Assembly (NCBI RefSeq): GCF_002954725.1
Contig: NZ_MSCQ01000002.1
Coordinates: 489,276-553,275, forward strand
Origin: Photobacterium phosphoreum
GTDB lineage: Bacteria; Pseudomonadota; Gammaproteobacteria; Enterobacterales; Vibrionaceae
Direction of reading: 5' to 3'
Length of the DNA stretch: 64,000 bases
The position numbers were made by a program, and so were the translations under genes. The notes under the pieces are model-generated. The model saw only the letters and a list, made by a program, of their open reading frames with translations, did not search any database and was not told the DNA's origin. This document shows positions 35,927 to 45,875 of the stretch, one piece after another (position 1 is the first letter of the stretch; every line of letters begins with the position of its first letter).

Positions 35927-36237
35927 GTGACAAAACCCAATAATTAATCGCGATTATCTGCAACATACTATTATTTATTAATATACCTCATCATCTTGTT
36001 AATCATGGCTTTATCTGTTTTATTACCAACCTTACAAACACAAATATCTATAAAACATGATTTGTTTCATAAAATGAATTATCACTGATGATCTAACAAC
36101 ACCACTTTCTTGCCTCTCTCTTTTAATCCACTATCAATAATAACTTTATCTTATTGAATAGTAAGAAAATACACCGTTTAATATCCCCACAAAATTATTT
36201 TATTGCTTGATATTATTTAACTTTGTTTGAGGTATAT

Positions 36238-37917
36238 ATGCGATTTTCGTTAATATTTATTGCTCTGCTATCCAGTATTTCTACTCATACATTAGCTAAT
36301 GAACAAGCTGATGAAAAATCATACTTAACCATTATTCCAAATCACAACCCACAGTTAATTCGAAATTTTAATCCGTTTATTAATTCTCGGTTACACACCG
36401 CCCGTGATTTTATTTATGAACCTTTGGTTATATTTAATGAGCTGAAAGGCAATATCCCTGTATTTCGTCTCGCCAAAAATTATACTGTCAGTGATGATTT
36501 ACTATCATTAACGTTTGATCTTAGAAATGATGTTAAATGGTCGGATGGTGAGCAATTCACTGCTGATGATATTCTTTATACTTTTAATATGATAAAAGAA
36601 AACAGTGCATTAGATGATCGAGGGATCGCAAAGCGTATAACTAAAATAGAAAAAAATAATGATTATGTTATTACGTTTACCTTTAATGAAGTCAATACTA
36701 GCCTTGTGAATGATGTTGTTAGTATTCCCATTGTGCCGCAGCATATCTGGAGCAAAATAGAAAAACCAGAGACCTTTACCAATGAAAACCCAGTCGGTAC
36801 GGGACCATTTACAGAAATTGAACGCTTTACTTCAACCCTCTTTACCCAGTGCCGTAACCCTAATTACTGGGATAACAGCAACTTAAAAGTAGACTGTTTA
36901 CGCATTCCACAAAAAAATCATAATGATCAAGTATTAGCAGATTTAATCAACTCAGAAATTGATTGGGCGGGTTCATTTGTACCTGATATTGATCGTGTTT
37001 TTGTCGATGCCTCAAAGAATCATGGTTATTGGTATCCACCAGCAGGAACGCAATCTTTTGTACTGAACTTTAATTCCAATGATCCCGCTAAAAAAGAAGC
37101 ACTTGAAAACGTAGACTTCAGACGGGCTTTTTCAATGAGTTTAAACCGCCAAGAAATCATTGACATTGCTATCTATGGCAACGGTAAAGTGAATGATTTT
37201 GCTTCAGGTCTTGGTTATGGTTTTGAATCGTGGTCAGATAAAAAAACCCACGAAAAATATAAGCCTTATATGACCTATAACGTCAAAGAGGCCAAAGCAT
37301 TACTGAAAAAAGCAGGCTTTATTGATAAAGATGGCGATGGCTTTGTTGAAACACCAAGCGGTAAAAAACTGACGTTAGAAATACAATCACCTAACGGCTG
37401 GACAGATTTCAATAATATTGTGTTACTGGCCTCGGAACAAATAAATGCGATAGGGATTAAAACCCAAGCGCGTACTCCTGACTTCTCTGTTTATAACCAA
37501 GCGATGATCACCGCTGATTATGACATTGCTTATACCAATTATTTCCATGGCGCGAGCCCGCATAAATACTGGGAATCAGCCTACCACTCTCGTTATCAAA
37601 AGAAAGATGGTATGCCTCGTTTTGCGATGCACTTTTGGAAAAATGCAGAATTAGACACCTTGCTTGATAGTTTTTACCAAACCGATAAACACGATCAGCA
37701 AATGACAATCGCTCACAAAATACAGGCATTGTTAGCTGAAAATATGGTGACTATACCTATTTTATCGGGGCCTAACTTCTATCAATATAACACCAAGCGC
37801 TTTACTGGATGGTGGAATGAAGCAAACCCGAAAGGACGTCCGATGATATGGGAAGGTACACCAGAGCGTGTATTACATGTACTGGATCTTAAACCTGTAG
37901 CAGCAACAAAAGCGTAA
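36238..37917 (+). CDS. Family 5 extracellular solute-binding protein (oligopeptide type)
   Basis: The 559-residue protein has a signal peptide (MRFSLIFIALLSSISTHTLA) and the SBP family 5 fold: TFDLRNDVKWSDGEQFTADDILYTFNM, VGTGPF, and VDFRRAFSMSLNRQEI. Such proteins capture peptides, chitooligosaccharides or other ligands for Opp/Dpp-type importers. No permease or ATPase gene is next to it, so it is an orphan that must use a transporter elsewhere or sense its ligand, as the chitin-binding CBP of Vibrio does with ChiS. That comparison is inference only. ATG 36238 has GAGG in front and starts the signal. Confidence 0.85.
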   Translation: MRFSLIFIALLSSISTHTLANEQADEKSYLTIIPNHNPQLIRNFNPFINSRLHTARDFIYEPLVIFNELKGNIPVFRLAKNYTVSDDLLSLTFDLRNDVKWSDGEQFTADDILYTFNMIKENSALDDRGIAKRITKIEKNNDYVITFTFNEVNTSLVNDVVSIPIVPQHIWSKIEKPETFTNENPVGTGPFTEIERFTSTLFTQCRNPNYWDNSNLKVDCLRIPQKNHNDQVLADLINSEIDWAGSFVPDIDRVFVDASKNHGYWYPPAGTQSFVLNFNSNDPAKKEALENVDFRRAFSMSLNRQEIIDIAIYGNGKVNDFASGLGYGFESWSDKKTHEKYKPYMTYNVKEAKALLKKAGFIDKDGDGFVETPSGKKLTLEIQSPNGWTDFNNIVLLASEQINAIGIKTQARTPDFSVYNQAMITADYDIAYTNYFHGASPHKYWESAYHSRYQKKDGMPRFAMHFWKNAELDTLLDSFYQTDKHDQQMTIAHKIQALLAENMVTIPILSGPNFYQYNTKRFTGWWNEANPKGRPMIWEGTPERVLHVLDLKPVAATKA

Positions 37918-37947
37918 TAATAAGAGTAGGATAACAGTAACACCATT

Positions 37948-37987
37948 AAAAAGCCGACTAAGATCAATATCTTATTCGGCTTTTTTA
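37948..37987. terminator. Bidirectional terminator
   Basis: AAAAAGCCGA...TAAGAT (from 37948) pairs with ATCTTA...TCGGCTTTTTT (to 37986). It serves the binding-protein gene and perhaps the minus-strand HAD gene. Confidence 0.85.
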
Positions 37988-38076
37988 TTGCATATTTACG
38001 ATAGCGTTTTAACGGTAAGTATTAACCATCAAGCGTTAACGATAACTTTGCCTTACATCACCAACCATCTAGCTAG

Positions 38077-39120
38077 CTACAACGCGCGACGTTCAGCTTT
38101 GGTTGGAAATATTTGACACCAATCTTTTTTCATATTAACCACTTGCCAATGATGTTGTTTTGCTGCTTGCATCAATGCTGGGGTAAATTTACCTTCAAAA
38201 GAATCTGCACCATATTGCCATTCACGTTCGGCATCGGTGTGATGGATCAACATCCCTAAACTTGCGCCTTTTTGAGAAGTTGTCCATGACAGCATCGCTT
38301 TATCACCGGTCGAGTTACCAACAGCGAGAATAGGACGCTTACCAATGATTGTCGCAATATTAATCGCTTTTTGTGGGCCGTCATCAATGTACACCAGCTT
38401 ATCATTCTTAATTAATGTACCGTTTTTATAAGTATAACCAAACGCAGTACCAATCACATTTTCAGCCGGAATATGATAAATAGCCTCACTCCACGGTTTG
38501 ATAAATGCGCCACCCGCACCCGTTACGATAAATACCTTAAACTTATGCGCATGAAGATAATCAATCAACTCAATCATCGGTTGATACACTAAATCGGTAT
38601 ATGGACGTTTAAAACGTGGTGATTGCGCAGTTGAAAGCCAATTCAAAACATCTTTATTATATTGATCTGGCGTTAATCCTGCTTGTGAGGTGGCTAAAAT
38701 AGGCAGTAATGCCCCCCAACCTTTCGCAAAAATAGCTTTGGTATTGTTATCGAGTACCCACTTATACGGTGTTTCTGTTTTCCACTCAGGATGCTGCGCA
38801 CTTTCATGCTTAATTTGACTGAAGGCAAACAAAAACTGCGTATAAGTTGGCTTTTCAGGCCACAAGGTCCCATCGTTATCGATGACGGCAATACGTGCAG
38901 TGGGCTTAACATAATCAGGATTACCTGTCGTTGTTACTTCACTGACAAACTGGGTAATCGCACTACGGCTAGCACTATTATTCCACAATGGTAAAACATC
39001 ACCATGATTGGCACATGTCGCACTATAAGCCGATGTAGACGCAGCCAGTAAACTGACAACACCCACCCATATAGCTACCACTTTTTTTCTAGTCACAAAC
39101 CTATAATCCTTATTATTCAT
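38077..39120 (-). CDS. Secreted HAD-superfamily phosphatase-like protein
   Basis: The 347-residue product has a signal peptide (cleavage near AYSA) and HAD motifs: motif I AVIDNDGTLWP (DxDGT type), motif II VFIVTGAGG, and motif IV YIDDGPQK / AVGNSTGDKAML. The nucleophile Asp is kept. It should be a periplasmic phosphohydrolase. Downstream of the ketoacyl synthase gene on the same strand, it is separated from it by a terminator, so it probably has its own promoter. Confidence 0.8.
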   Translation of the reverse strand: MNNKDYRFVTRKKVVAIWVGVVSLLAASTSAYSATCANHGDVLPLWNNSASRSAITQFVSEVTTTGNPDYVKPTARIAVIDNDGTLWPEKPTYTQFLFAFSQIKHESAQHPEWKTETPYKWVLDNNTKAIFAKGWGALLPILATSQAGLTPDQYNKDVLNWLSTAQSPRFKRPYTDLVYQPMIELIDYLHAHKFKVFIVTGAGGAFIKPWSEAIYHIPAENVIGTAFGYTYKNGTLIKNDKLVYIDDGPQKAINIATIIGKRPILAVGNSTGDKAMLSWTTSQKGASLGMLIHHTDAEREWQYGADSFEGKFTPALMQAAKQHHWQVVNMKKDWCQIFPTKAERRAL

Positions 39121-39133
39121 TTTTCATCATAAT

Positions 39134-39164
39134 AAAAAGCAGGTCGTCGATAACCTGCTTTTTT
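39134..39164. terminator. Terminator of the ketoacyl synthase gene
   Basis: AAAAAGCAGGT (39134-39144) pairs with ACCTGCTTTTT (39153-39163). It is symmetric, so it can act on the minus-strand transcript. Confidence 0.85.
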
Positions 39165-39179
39165 ATTGCTTATTTCATT

Positions 39180-41030
39180 CTAGTTGTAATCTGCGTAAGG
39201 GTTCACACTATCAAGTACAATCGCGTGTTCAAACTCAGACAGTTTAATCGCATCAGGTGTAATGGTAACTGAATGCTCATCCATAACTGCCTCACCAAAC
39301 TGATAACGAATGGTCTCTTGCCCCTGACAAGCGTTAGTATCATTGTCTGCTGTAACCGCTTTAATTGCCTGATTACGCACCTGATAAGCCGCCATTGCAT
39401 CACAGCCGTATTTCGCCGTTAACATTGCGACAGTTTGTTGAGGAGATAACACTAGCCCTGATGCATTATTACCACCAAAACCTTTGGCATTCAGAATAAC
39501 GGCCTTGTAATCTTGTCCGTATTCACCCGCAAAGGTGTGCTCAGTTAATATATTAAGATTTGAGCTATGCACATCATCAGCAATATGATCAATGGTATTA
39601 ATGCCAGGAAGCCAACCGTACTGCCATACGCCTAATGAAGCCACAAGCTGATCGCCCGCGGCTGCACTCATTGAATGACCCACATACGATTTAATTGCTG
39701 CGACAGGCCAGCTTTCAATACCAAATGTTTTTGCCACTTCGTTAAGGATATGACTTTCAGTCACGCGGTTTTGCGGTGTGCCTGTACCGTGGGCTTGAAC
39801 AAATGTTTGCTTTACGCCCTCTTCACCAAGGATCGCTTTTGCCAATGCCGCTGCTTTTGCGACGGTGACATAGTTACCCACACCAGGGGCTGAAATCGAC
39901 TTTTTATTGGCATCAGCATTAACAAACACATCAGCCACCGAGCCATAAATGTTAGCCCCTAACTCAAGTGCCAGTTCATCATCCATTAGCACCACAAATT
40001 GCGCAGATTCCGCCATGGTGAAACCTGCATTCGATGAAAATGGACGACAAGCACGACGGTTATCAACACTGTCACTGCCATCAAGGGCTTTTAATTGTTC
40101 ATCTTCTGCCAATGCACCCATCACACGAAAGCCTTCCATGATTTCAGGGACAACAGGTGCTTCTGCGTTACCAACAATCACCACCTTGGATTTGCCCTGC
40201 TGAATATCAGACATACCTTGACGAAGGTTATATAAGAACGTCGCACACGCTCCCATATTAGTGCCTGTTGTGCCAACACTATTAATAACATAGCCATTAA
40301 TAAAATCAGCGGGCATTTCAGCTAACGATAGCGCCATCATCTTAGAACTAACACGACCACCGGTAAGATGAGCTGCAATCATGCCACCTAGCGAGTTATC
40401 ATCAATTTGCGCTAAGCCACTGCCTGCATACACAGACACTTGATCAGGTTTAATATGACGGAGGACTTCATCCCACTCAAAACCGAGTGAATTAAGGGCA
40501 TCTGAAGCACCATATATTGTTAACGACAAACCGCGGGGATGAAAACGAGAGTTATATAACTTGCTAGGATCGAATCCGGTTGGAATATTACCGCCACTAG
40601 AAACAGGAAAAGCAACACGGCCTTCAACTAGCGCATCAAGGTTACCTGTTACGGTAATAACGGCTTTTGCACCTTGAATATCAACTTGCCAGTTAGTTGG
40701 AATATGATTCGGTAATTTCGATTTACGTAACGTAAACGTGATCTGATCATCGGCTGAATTTAAATTCGCTTTATATTGATATAGCAAATTATCAGGATCA
40801 AACGAATCAATACGGCGCACACAAGTGCCCGCTTTAATGGCAGTAATAATATCTTTGGTAATAGCGTCATTATCACTTAATCCCATACGCCGAGCGAGAT
40901 CTTGCCATGTTGATTGCATTACATCTTCAGATAGCACATCAGCAATCATAAGTTTGTAGCTATGAAAGCCAGAACTACGACCAGCGGCATTAATGCCCCC
41001 CAAACCAACAATTAGCGGTAATTTTGCCAT
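39180..41030 (-). CDS. Large beta-ketoacyl-ACP synthase
   Basis: The 616-residue protein is a FabB/FabF-type condensing enzyme with the Cys-His-His triad: VGTTGTNMGACATFLY (Cys), VQAHGTGTPQNRV (His) and SYVGHSMSAAAGDQ (His). It is about 200 residues longer than FabF, the extra length lying mostly at the N terminus. No acyl carrier protein or ketoreductase gene is adjacent, so it may extend or start a special fatty acid. It is divergent from an AraC-type regulator across 164 bases, so that regulator may control it. Confidence 0.85.
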   Translation of the reverse strand: MAKLPLIVGLGGINAAGRSSGFHSYKLMIADVLSEDVMQSTWQDLARRMGLSDNDAITKDIITAIKAGTCVRRIDSFDPDNLLYQYKANLNSADDQITFTLRKSKLPNHIPTNWQVDIQGAKAVITVTGNLDALVEGRVAFPVSSGGNIPTGFDPSKLYNSRFHPRGLSLTIYGASDALNSLGFEWDEVLRHIKPDQVSVYAGSGLAQIDDNSLGGMIAAHLTGGRVSSKMMALSLAEMPADFINGYVINSVGTTGTNMGACATFLYNLRQGMSDIQQGKSKVVIVGNAEAPVVPEIMEGFRVMGALAEDEQLKALDGSDSVDNRRACRPFSSNAGFTMAESAQFVVLMDDELALELGANIYGSVADVFVNADANKKSISAPGVGNYVTVAKAAALAKAILGEEGVKQTFVQAHGTGTPQNRVTESHILNEVAKTFGIESWPVAAIKSYVGHSMSAAAGDQLVASLGVWQYGWLPGINTIDHIADDVHSSNLNILTEHTFAGEYGQDYKAVILNAKGFGGNNASGLVLSPQQTVAMLTAKYGCDAMAAYQVRNQAIKAVTADNDTNACQGQETIRYQFGEAVMDEHSVTITPDAIKLSEFEHAIVLDSVNPYADYN

Positions 41031-41194
41031 TTTAATATCCTGAGATCGATTTAATACACCGTTTGAATCAGAATATCAGTATTAACCTGTGATTCACTCT
41101 ATATTTGTGCCAAAATCACTGACATTTCAGCCAAAGGTGTGAAAACATTACAATGATGTGTGTTTTATGCACAATTATTGTCAGAGGTAGAATA

Positions 41195-42175
41195 ATGAAA
41201 GTGGGTTTTATACTTTTTCATAGAGCATTAATTACGGGTATTTCATTAAGTGCTGAAATGTTAACCAGTGCCGCCAGCCTTCGTGATCGTAAAACTCAAC
41301 GACAGTCTCCCTTCGATATTAAGCTCATTGCTCCAACACTCACATCGCCAAACTTAACCGCAGGTATTCGCATTCAGCCTGATATCACATTTGAAGACCC
41401 TGCAAATTTTGACATTATTATTGTGCCACCAATGTGGGGCAACCCAATATCTGCACTGTCAAAACACCCCGAAATACCGCCTTGGTTAATTAAACAATAT
41501 CATAATGGCGCTCAAATTATTGCAACAGGCACTGGCGTCACTTGGCTAGCTGAAACGGGATTACTAAACCATCAAACAGCAACGACCCATTGGTATTTTT
41601 ATGACAAATTCTCACAGCGTTACCCACAGATAAAACTTAATCGTCAAGCCTCTATTACGTCAGCTAACGGGCTTTATTGCACTGAAAGTATTAACTCACA
41701 AACAGAAATGGTGCTGTATTTAATCACTAAATATTATGGTCAAAAAATCGCTAACACGATAGAAACCCATTATGGTCATGAGATCAGTAAATCGGGTCAT
41801 CAGCCTTTTTATGAAATTGGCGGCCAAGTGCAATTTGATGAATCGATTGCCCTCGCACAAGATTGGATGCAACGCTACATGGCCCAACCCTTAACCACTC
41901 AGCAAATAGCCCAACATTGTGGGTTACCTTTACGCAGCTTTAATCGTAAATTCAAAGATCAAGTTGGCCAAGCACCACATCAATATCTGCGCAAAATAAG
42001 AATGGAAACAGCTAAAGAATTATTACGTGATTTTGGAATGTCATTATCAGATGTGTCAGAACAGGTGGGATATAAAGATGCGTATCATTTTTCAACTCGG
42101 TTTCAAAAGGAATTTGATATTACCCCTTCTCAATACCGTAATATGGTTAAAGCAAAAGCCTACAACGTTCAATAA
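41195..42175 (+). CDS. AraC-family regulator with DJ-1/PfpI domain (GlxA type)
   Basis: The 326-residue protein has an N-terminal DJ-1/PfpI-like domain (MKVGFILFHRALITG to about residue 190) in which the usual Cys elbow reads TGTGVTWLAETGLL, so the nucleophile is lost and the domain is a sensor. An AraC/XylS domain with two HTH units follows at 225-320 (TTQQIAQHCGLPLRSFNRKFK; SLSDVSEQVGYKDAYHFSTRFQKEFDITPSQYR). ATG 41195 has AGAGG in front; an upstream ATG adds 14 residues with no match to the family. The divergent ketoacyl synthase gene is a likely target, by position only. Confidence 0.85.
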   Translation: MKVGFILFHRALITGISLSAEMLTSAASLRDRKTQRQSPFDIKLIAPTLTSPNLTAGIRIQPDITFEDPANFDIIIVPPMWGNPISALSKHPEIPPWLIKQYHNGAQIIATGTGVTWLAETGLLNHQTATTHWYFYDKFSQRYPQIKLNRQASITSANGLYCTESINSQTEMVLYLITKYYGQKIANTIETHYGHEISKSGHQPFYEIGGQVQFDESIALAQDWMQRYMAQPLTTQQIAQHCGLPLRSFNRKFKDQVGQAPHQYLRKIRMETAKELLRDFGMSLSDVSEQVGYKDAYHFSTRFQKEFDITPSQYRNMVKAKAYNVQ

Positions 42176-42198
42176 CCATTACCAAAAATACATATCAA

Positions 42199-42246
42199 AA
42201 CGCCTAGTACTTATTGCTTGAATCCAGCATTACTAGGCGTTTTTAT
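42199..42246. terminator. Terminator after the AraC-type gene
   Basis: AACGCCTAGTA (42199-42209) pairs with TACTAGGCGTT (42231-42241), followed by TTTATT. The minus-strand gene at 42271 may share it. Confidence 0.85.
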
Positions 42247-42270
42247 TATTAGTTGTGGTGATTAAGTCGC

Positions 42271-42552
42271 TTAGAATTTTCGACTCGTCACATCTTCACA
42301 TTCACCATCAATTACATTGGCTGTGGTTTGACGCTGCTGGCGGAACACACTGTTCATGGTTTCATCTTGGCCAGCAAAGCCTTCTGTAAAGTTCTTTTCT
42401 TCAAATTGCATACCTTCGGCAGCAAGTTTACGCTTAATAAATGGCTTCGCAATCATCGCTGCAATACCAAGAAACAATGCCATAATGGCAGCAAAAGAAA
42501 CTGCAAATAAACCGATTACAACAGCAAAAAAGCCAGTAAATAAATTTTTCAT
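42271..42552 (-). CDS. Small membrane protein, unknown
   Basis: The 93-residue protein has a long hydrophobic stretch (residues 3-37), enough for one or two inner-membrane helices, and then a charged cytoplasmic tail ending DGECEDV. ATG 42552 has GAGAGG in front. I recognise no characterised family, though similar short proteins are common in Vibrionaceae. Confidence 0.6.
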   Translation of the reverse strand: MKNLFTGFFAVVIGLFAVSFAAIMALFLGIAAMIAKPFIKRKLAAEGMQFEEKNFTEGFAGQDETMNSVFRQQRQTTANVIDGECEDVTSRKF

Positions 42553-42812
42553 GAACACGCCTCTCTAAAATCTTATCAATCAGGCCGTTAAGTTATCCTA
42601 ACGTTTATTGTGTACCTGATAAGTCTGCTTATGCAAACATCAATTCAATACTTTTATTATCGAGTTAAATAATAATGCTCTATAAATGAACAGACTATGA
42701 ACATAAGCATAAATTCGTTACATAAAGTATGTTTTATTATACTTTCAGTCGAAAGAAAAGATAAATTTTATTTATAGATAAAACGTTACTATTAGTTTGC
42801 TGTAATAATGCA

Positions 42813-43427
42813 TTAAACAGCTAACGTCACCGCGGGTTCAATATCACACTGAATACGACTGATTTTATCATTCGCTAATAAGAAATAAGCATTTTGAGGT
42901 AGATCTTGAGAAAACACCTCATTATAAGTCATTCCTACATATACACCGCGAAAAACAGCACCGGTTAAACCGTGTGAAATAATAATCGCATTATCAGAAA
43001 CAGAGATATCTGCTAAAAAATCTTCAATGCGATCTTTAACTGCGTAATATGACTCCGCATTCGGCGCCATTAAATACCAATCACGTTGATCGCAAAGACG
43101 TGGTTGTTTTTCTTTAATATCAGGAATATAAGTTTGTTCCCAATCACCTAAACAAAATTCTTGTAGGCGTACATCTTTCACAATTTGACTAGGATCAATA
43201 CCTATTTGATTAGCCACAATTTCAGCGGTTTGAATCGCACGACCTAAAGGACTTGAATAAATAGTCCATTGGCGTTTATTGGCTAATTTATTTTTTAATG
43301 ATAAACCAATAGCTAATGCTTGCTGTTGTCCTAAATCCGTTAAATCAGAATTACAATGTCCTTGTAAGCGCTGCTGTGCATTAAAAACTGTTTGACCATG
43401 ACGTAATAGAAATATGCTTTTTGACAT
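42813..43427 (-). CDS. Histidine phosphatase (phosphoglycerate mutase-like)
   Basis: The 204-residue protein starts with the phosphoacceptor motif LLRHGQTVFN. It has a second basic core site (YSSPLGRAIQTAE) and the distal catalytic His in IIISHGLTG. These are the residues of the cofactor-independent histidine phosphatase family (COG0406). The substrate is unknown; a CobC-like or sugar-phosphate role is possible. Confidence 0.85.
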   Translation of the reverse strand: MSKSIFLLRHGQTVFNAQQRLQGHCNSDLTDLGQQQALAIGLSLKNKLANKRQWTIYSSPLGRAIQTAEIVANQIGIDPSQIVKDVRLQEFCLGDWEQTYIPDIKEKQPRLCDQRDWYLMAPNAESYYAVKDRIEDFLADISVSDNAIIISHGLTGAVFRGVYVGMTYNEVFSQDLPQNAYFLLANDKISRIQCDIEPAVTLAV

Positions 43428-43868
43428 TATGCTCCCCTTGCGTGGGCTCTAGATTATACTATCAAGACATCACCAACAATGACTAAGCCAAAAACAGCCT
43501 AGAATAAATAGTCATTTTCCTTATTACTCACCGAGTACCACACAAATTAAATCCACATTAAAACATGATAACGCAAACGCTTACTTTTTTTAATTGCTTG
43601 ATTTTAAAATTAAAAAATCAATATTTATTACAACAACACCCTCTTTATACCTAAATGGTATCGTGCTATTATGCCGTCACATTGTATTAAGAATATATAA
43701 CAGACACTTTAATACGTCTAACCTCTGCTTTTTATAAGCAATTCGTATCTTTGGCTTATACGGATGTAGCCTTTTAGGTAATTCATAAAATAATTAAAAA
43801 TCACTGAGACACACTAACGATATCAATACTGCTTTGATCTCAGTAGATAAAAAGAATAGAGACTATTA
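43428..43868. other. 441-base intergenic region
   Basis: It lies between divergent genes and should carry both promoters. I see no operator or RNA that I can name. Confidence 0.35.
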
Positions 43869-45755
43869 ATGGTAAATATCATTATTAACGGCAACACATT
43901 CAAGGTAAATAAAAGTCTAACCTTGCTCAAAGCTGCACAACAATGTGGCATTACTATTCCATCATTATGTAACATTGATGGCTTTCAACATAACTGTGAT
44001 TTATGTGATGTTGAAATTGAACATCGTGGCACAGTAAAAGCCTGTCGTGTACATCCCTCAGAAGGTATGGTGGTTACAACAACGTCTGCCGCTTTAATCC
44101 AGCGTCGTAAACACGCCCTCGAAAACATCTTATCTGCACCCAATATCAGCTGTAGTGTTCCGCCTTGCCAAGTAGCTTGCCCAGCCGATGTTGATATCCA
44201 AGCTTACCTTTATTTTATTGCCACTAATCAGCCTCAAAAAGCCATTGAAATCATAAAGAAAACACTACCGATGCCACTGTCTATTGGTCGAGTATGTCCC
44301 GCTTTTTGTGAAGCAAAATGTCAGCGTAAATTAGTTGATGGTTCGATTGCGATTCGACAAATCAAACGCTATGCCGCAGACATTGATTTGGCATCATTAC
44401 ATGCTTATACCCCAACCAAAAAACCAACCAAACCACAGCGGATTGCGATTGTTGGCGCAGGTCCTGGTGGCTTAAGTTGTGGCTATTTCCTAAGTAATGA
44501 AGGTTACAACGTCACTGTCTTTGAATCCATGCCTCAAGCCGGTGGTTGGCTACGCTACGGTATTCCAGAATATCGCTTACCTAAAGATGTGTTAGATCAA
44601 GAAATTGACATCATGTGCCGTAATGGTATGGCGATTGAAACCAATAAAAAACTGGGGACGGATTTTAGCTTATCGTCACTGCAACACGACTATGATGCGG
44701 TATGCTTAGCCGTAGGAGCTTCACTTGCTAGTGAAATGCGTTATCAAGGCACAGATCTTAATGGACATTATCTTGGTGTCGACTTCTTAAAAGATCAAAT
44801 ACTTGATAAGCAATACACTATTGGTAAAAAAGTGGCGGTTATAGGCGGCGGAAATACAGCGATTGACTGTGCACGAACAGCATTACGTTTAGGTGCTCAT
44901 ACAACCCTTATCTATCGTCGAACGCGTGATGAAATGCCCGCTGAATTATATGAAATTGAAGAAGCAGAACATGAAGGGGTTAATTTCTTATTTCTAACCA
45001 ATCCCGTTGAAAATATTGCTGATGAAACTGGCCGTATTTGCCAAGTGAAATTAGAAACGATGGCACTAGGTGAACCTGATGCATCAGGTCGTTGTTCTCC
45101 TAAAGCAACTGGCGAATATATCTATGCTGAGTTTGATACCGTTATCGCGGCTGTATCACAAAAAACAGATACGCGCTTTTTAGATAGCGATACCATTGAG
45201 TTGCCAATGAGTCGTTGGAACACGCTTGATACTGATGAACAGACAATGTATTCCGGTGTCGATAAGATTTTTGGTATTGGTGATTTTCGTCGCGGTCCTG
45301 CAACAGCCATCGAAGCGATTGCCGATGGCCGTAAAGCAGCGCAAGCTATCGATAGCCAATTTGGCGGCAACATGGAAAAGCTCTATACCGAGTCATTCCG
45401 TGAGCGCAATGTTACCCGTGGGCATTTAATTCGTCCTGATCATATTAACAAGCTCAAAAATGTGATGCGTTCATTACTTGCAGGTAATAACGCAACGGAT
45501 ATTGAAACAGAGCTTGAACATGCATTAAAGCAAGTAATGCGTAATAAAATGGCTGAACTTAACGTTGGTGAACGTCATTTGAGCTTTAATGAAGTCGAAA
45601 AAGGTTATGCCGATCAAGTAGCTATTGATGAAGCGAAACGTTGTCTCAGCTGTGGTTGTCACGATGGCAATAACTGTAAATTACGCCATTATGCGACCGA
45701 CTATCATGTTGATAAGAAATTAATCATCAGTGGATTACATCCAATTAGTGCTTAA
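43869..45755 (+). CDS. 2Fe-2S/FAD oxidoreductase related to glutamate synthase small subunit
   Basis: The 628-residue protein joins three parts. Residues 1-75 are a plant-type ferredoxin domain (SLCNIDGFQHNCDLC...ACRVHP, four Cys). Residues 95-170 are a Cys-rich GltD-type iron-sulfur region (CSVPPCQVACPADVDIQAYL, GRVCPAFCEAKCQR). From 190 on there are two Rossmann folds, AIVGAGPGGLSCGYFL for FAD and VAVIGGGNTAIDCARTAL for NAD(P)H. A C-terminal extension has another Cys cluster (CLSCGCHDGNNC). It should pass electrons from NAD(P)H to a partner. There is no large glutamate synthase subunit nearby, so the partner is elsewhere. Confidence 0.85.
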   Translation: MVNIIINGNTFKVNKSLTLLKAAQQCGITIPSLCNIDGFQHNCDLCDVEIEHRGTVKACRVHPSEGMVVTTTSAALIQRRKHALENILSAPNISCSVPPCQVACPADVDIQAYLYFIATNQPQKAIEIIKKTLPMPLSIGRVCPAFCEAKCQRKLVDGSIAIRQIKRYAADIDLASLHAYTPTKKPTKPQRIAIVGAGPGGLSCGYFLSNEGYNVTVFESMPQAGGWLRYGIPEYRLPKDVLDQEIDIMCRNGMAIETNKKLGTDFSLSSLQHDYDAVCLAVGASLASEMRYQGTDLNGHYLGVDFLKDQILDKQYTIGKKVAVIGGGNTAIDCARTALRLGAHTTLIYRRTRDEMPAELYEIEEAEHEGVNFLFLTNPVENIADETGRICQVKLETMALGEPDASGRCSPKATGEYIYAEFDTVIAAVSQKTDTRFLDSDTIELPMSRWNTLDTDEQTMYSGVDKIFGIGDFRRGPATAIEAIADGRKAAQAIDSQFGGNMEKLYTESFRERNVTRGHLIRPDHINKLKNVMRSLLAGNNATDIETELEHALKQVMRNKMAELNVGERHLSFNEVEKGYADQVAIDEAKRCLSCGCHDGNNCKLRHYATDYHVDKKLIISGLHPISA

Positions 45756-45788
45756 CTCTATCTAAAACATCAATAAAGCACCAATAAA

Positions 45789-45842
45789 AAAGCCACCGTG
45801 GGTCTTTGTCGTTAAAACAAAGGCTAACAGTGGCTTTTATTT
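45789..45842. terminator. Bidirectional terminator
   Basis: AAAAGCCAC (45789-45797) pairs with GTGGCTTTT (45831-45839). The inner CTTTGT and ACAAAG strengthen the stem. It is shared with the minus-strand gene at 45876. Confidence 0.85.
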
Positions 45843-45875
45843 AGCTTTAGCATTACATCATTATGTAACGTTAAA

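Noticed and set aside
37508..37729. Antisense frame inside the binding-protein gene
   Set aside because: No ribosome site and fully covered by a well-supported gene on the other strand.
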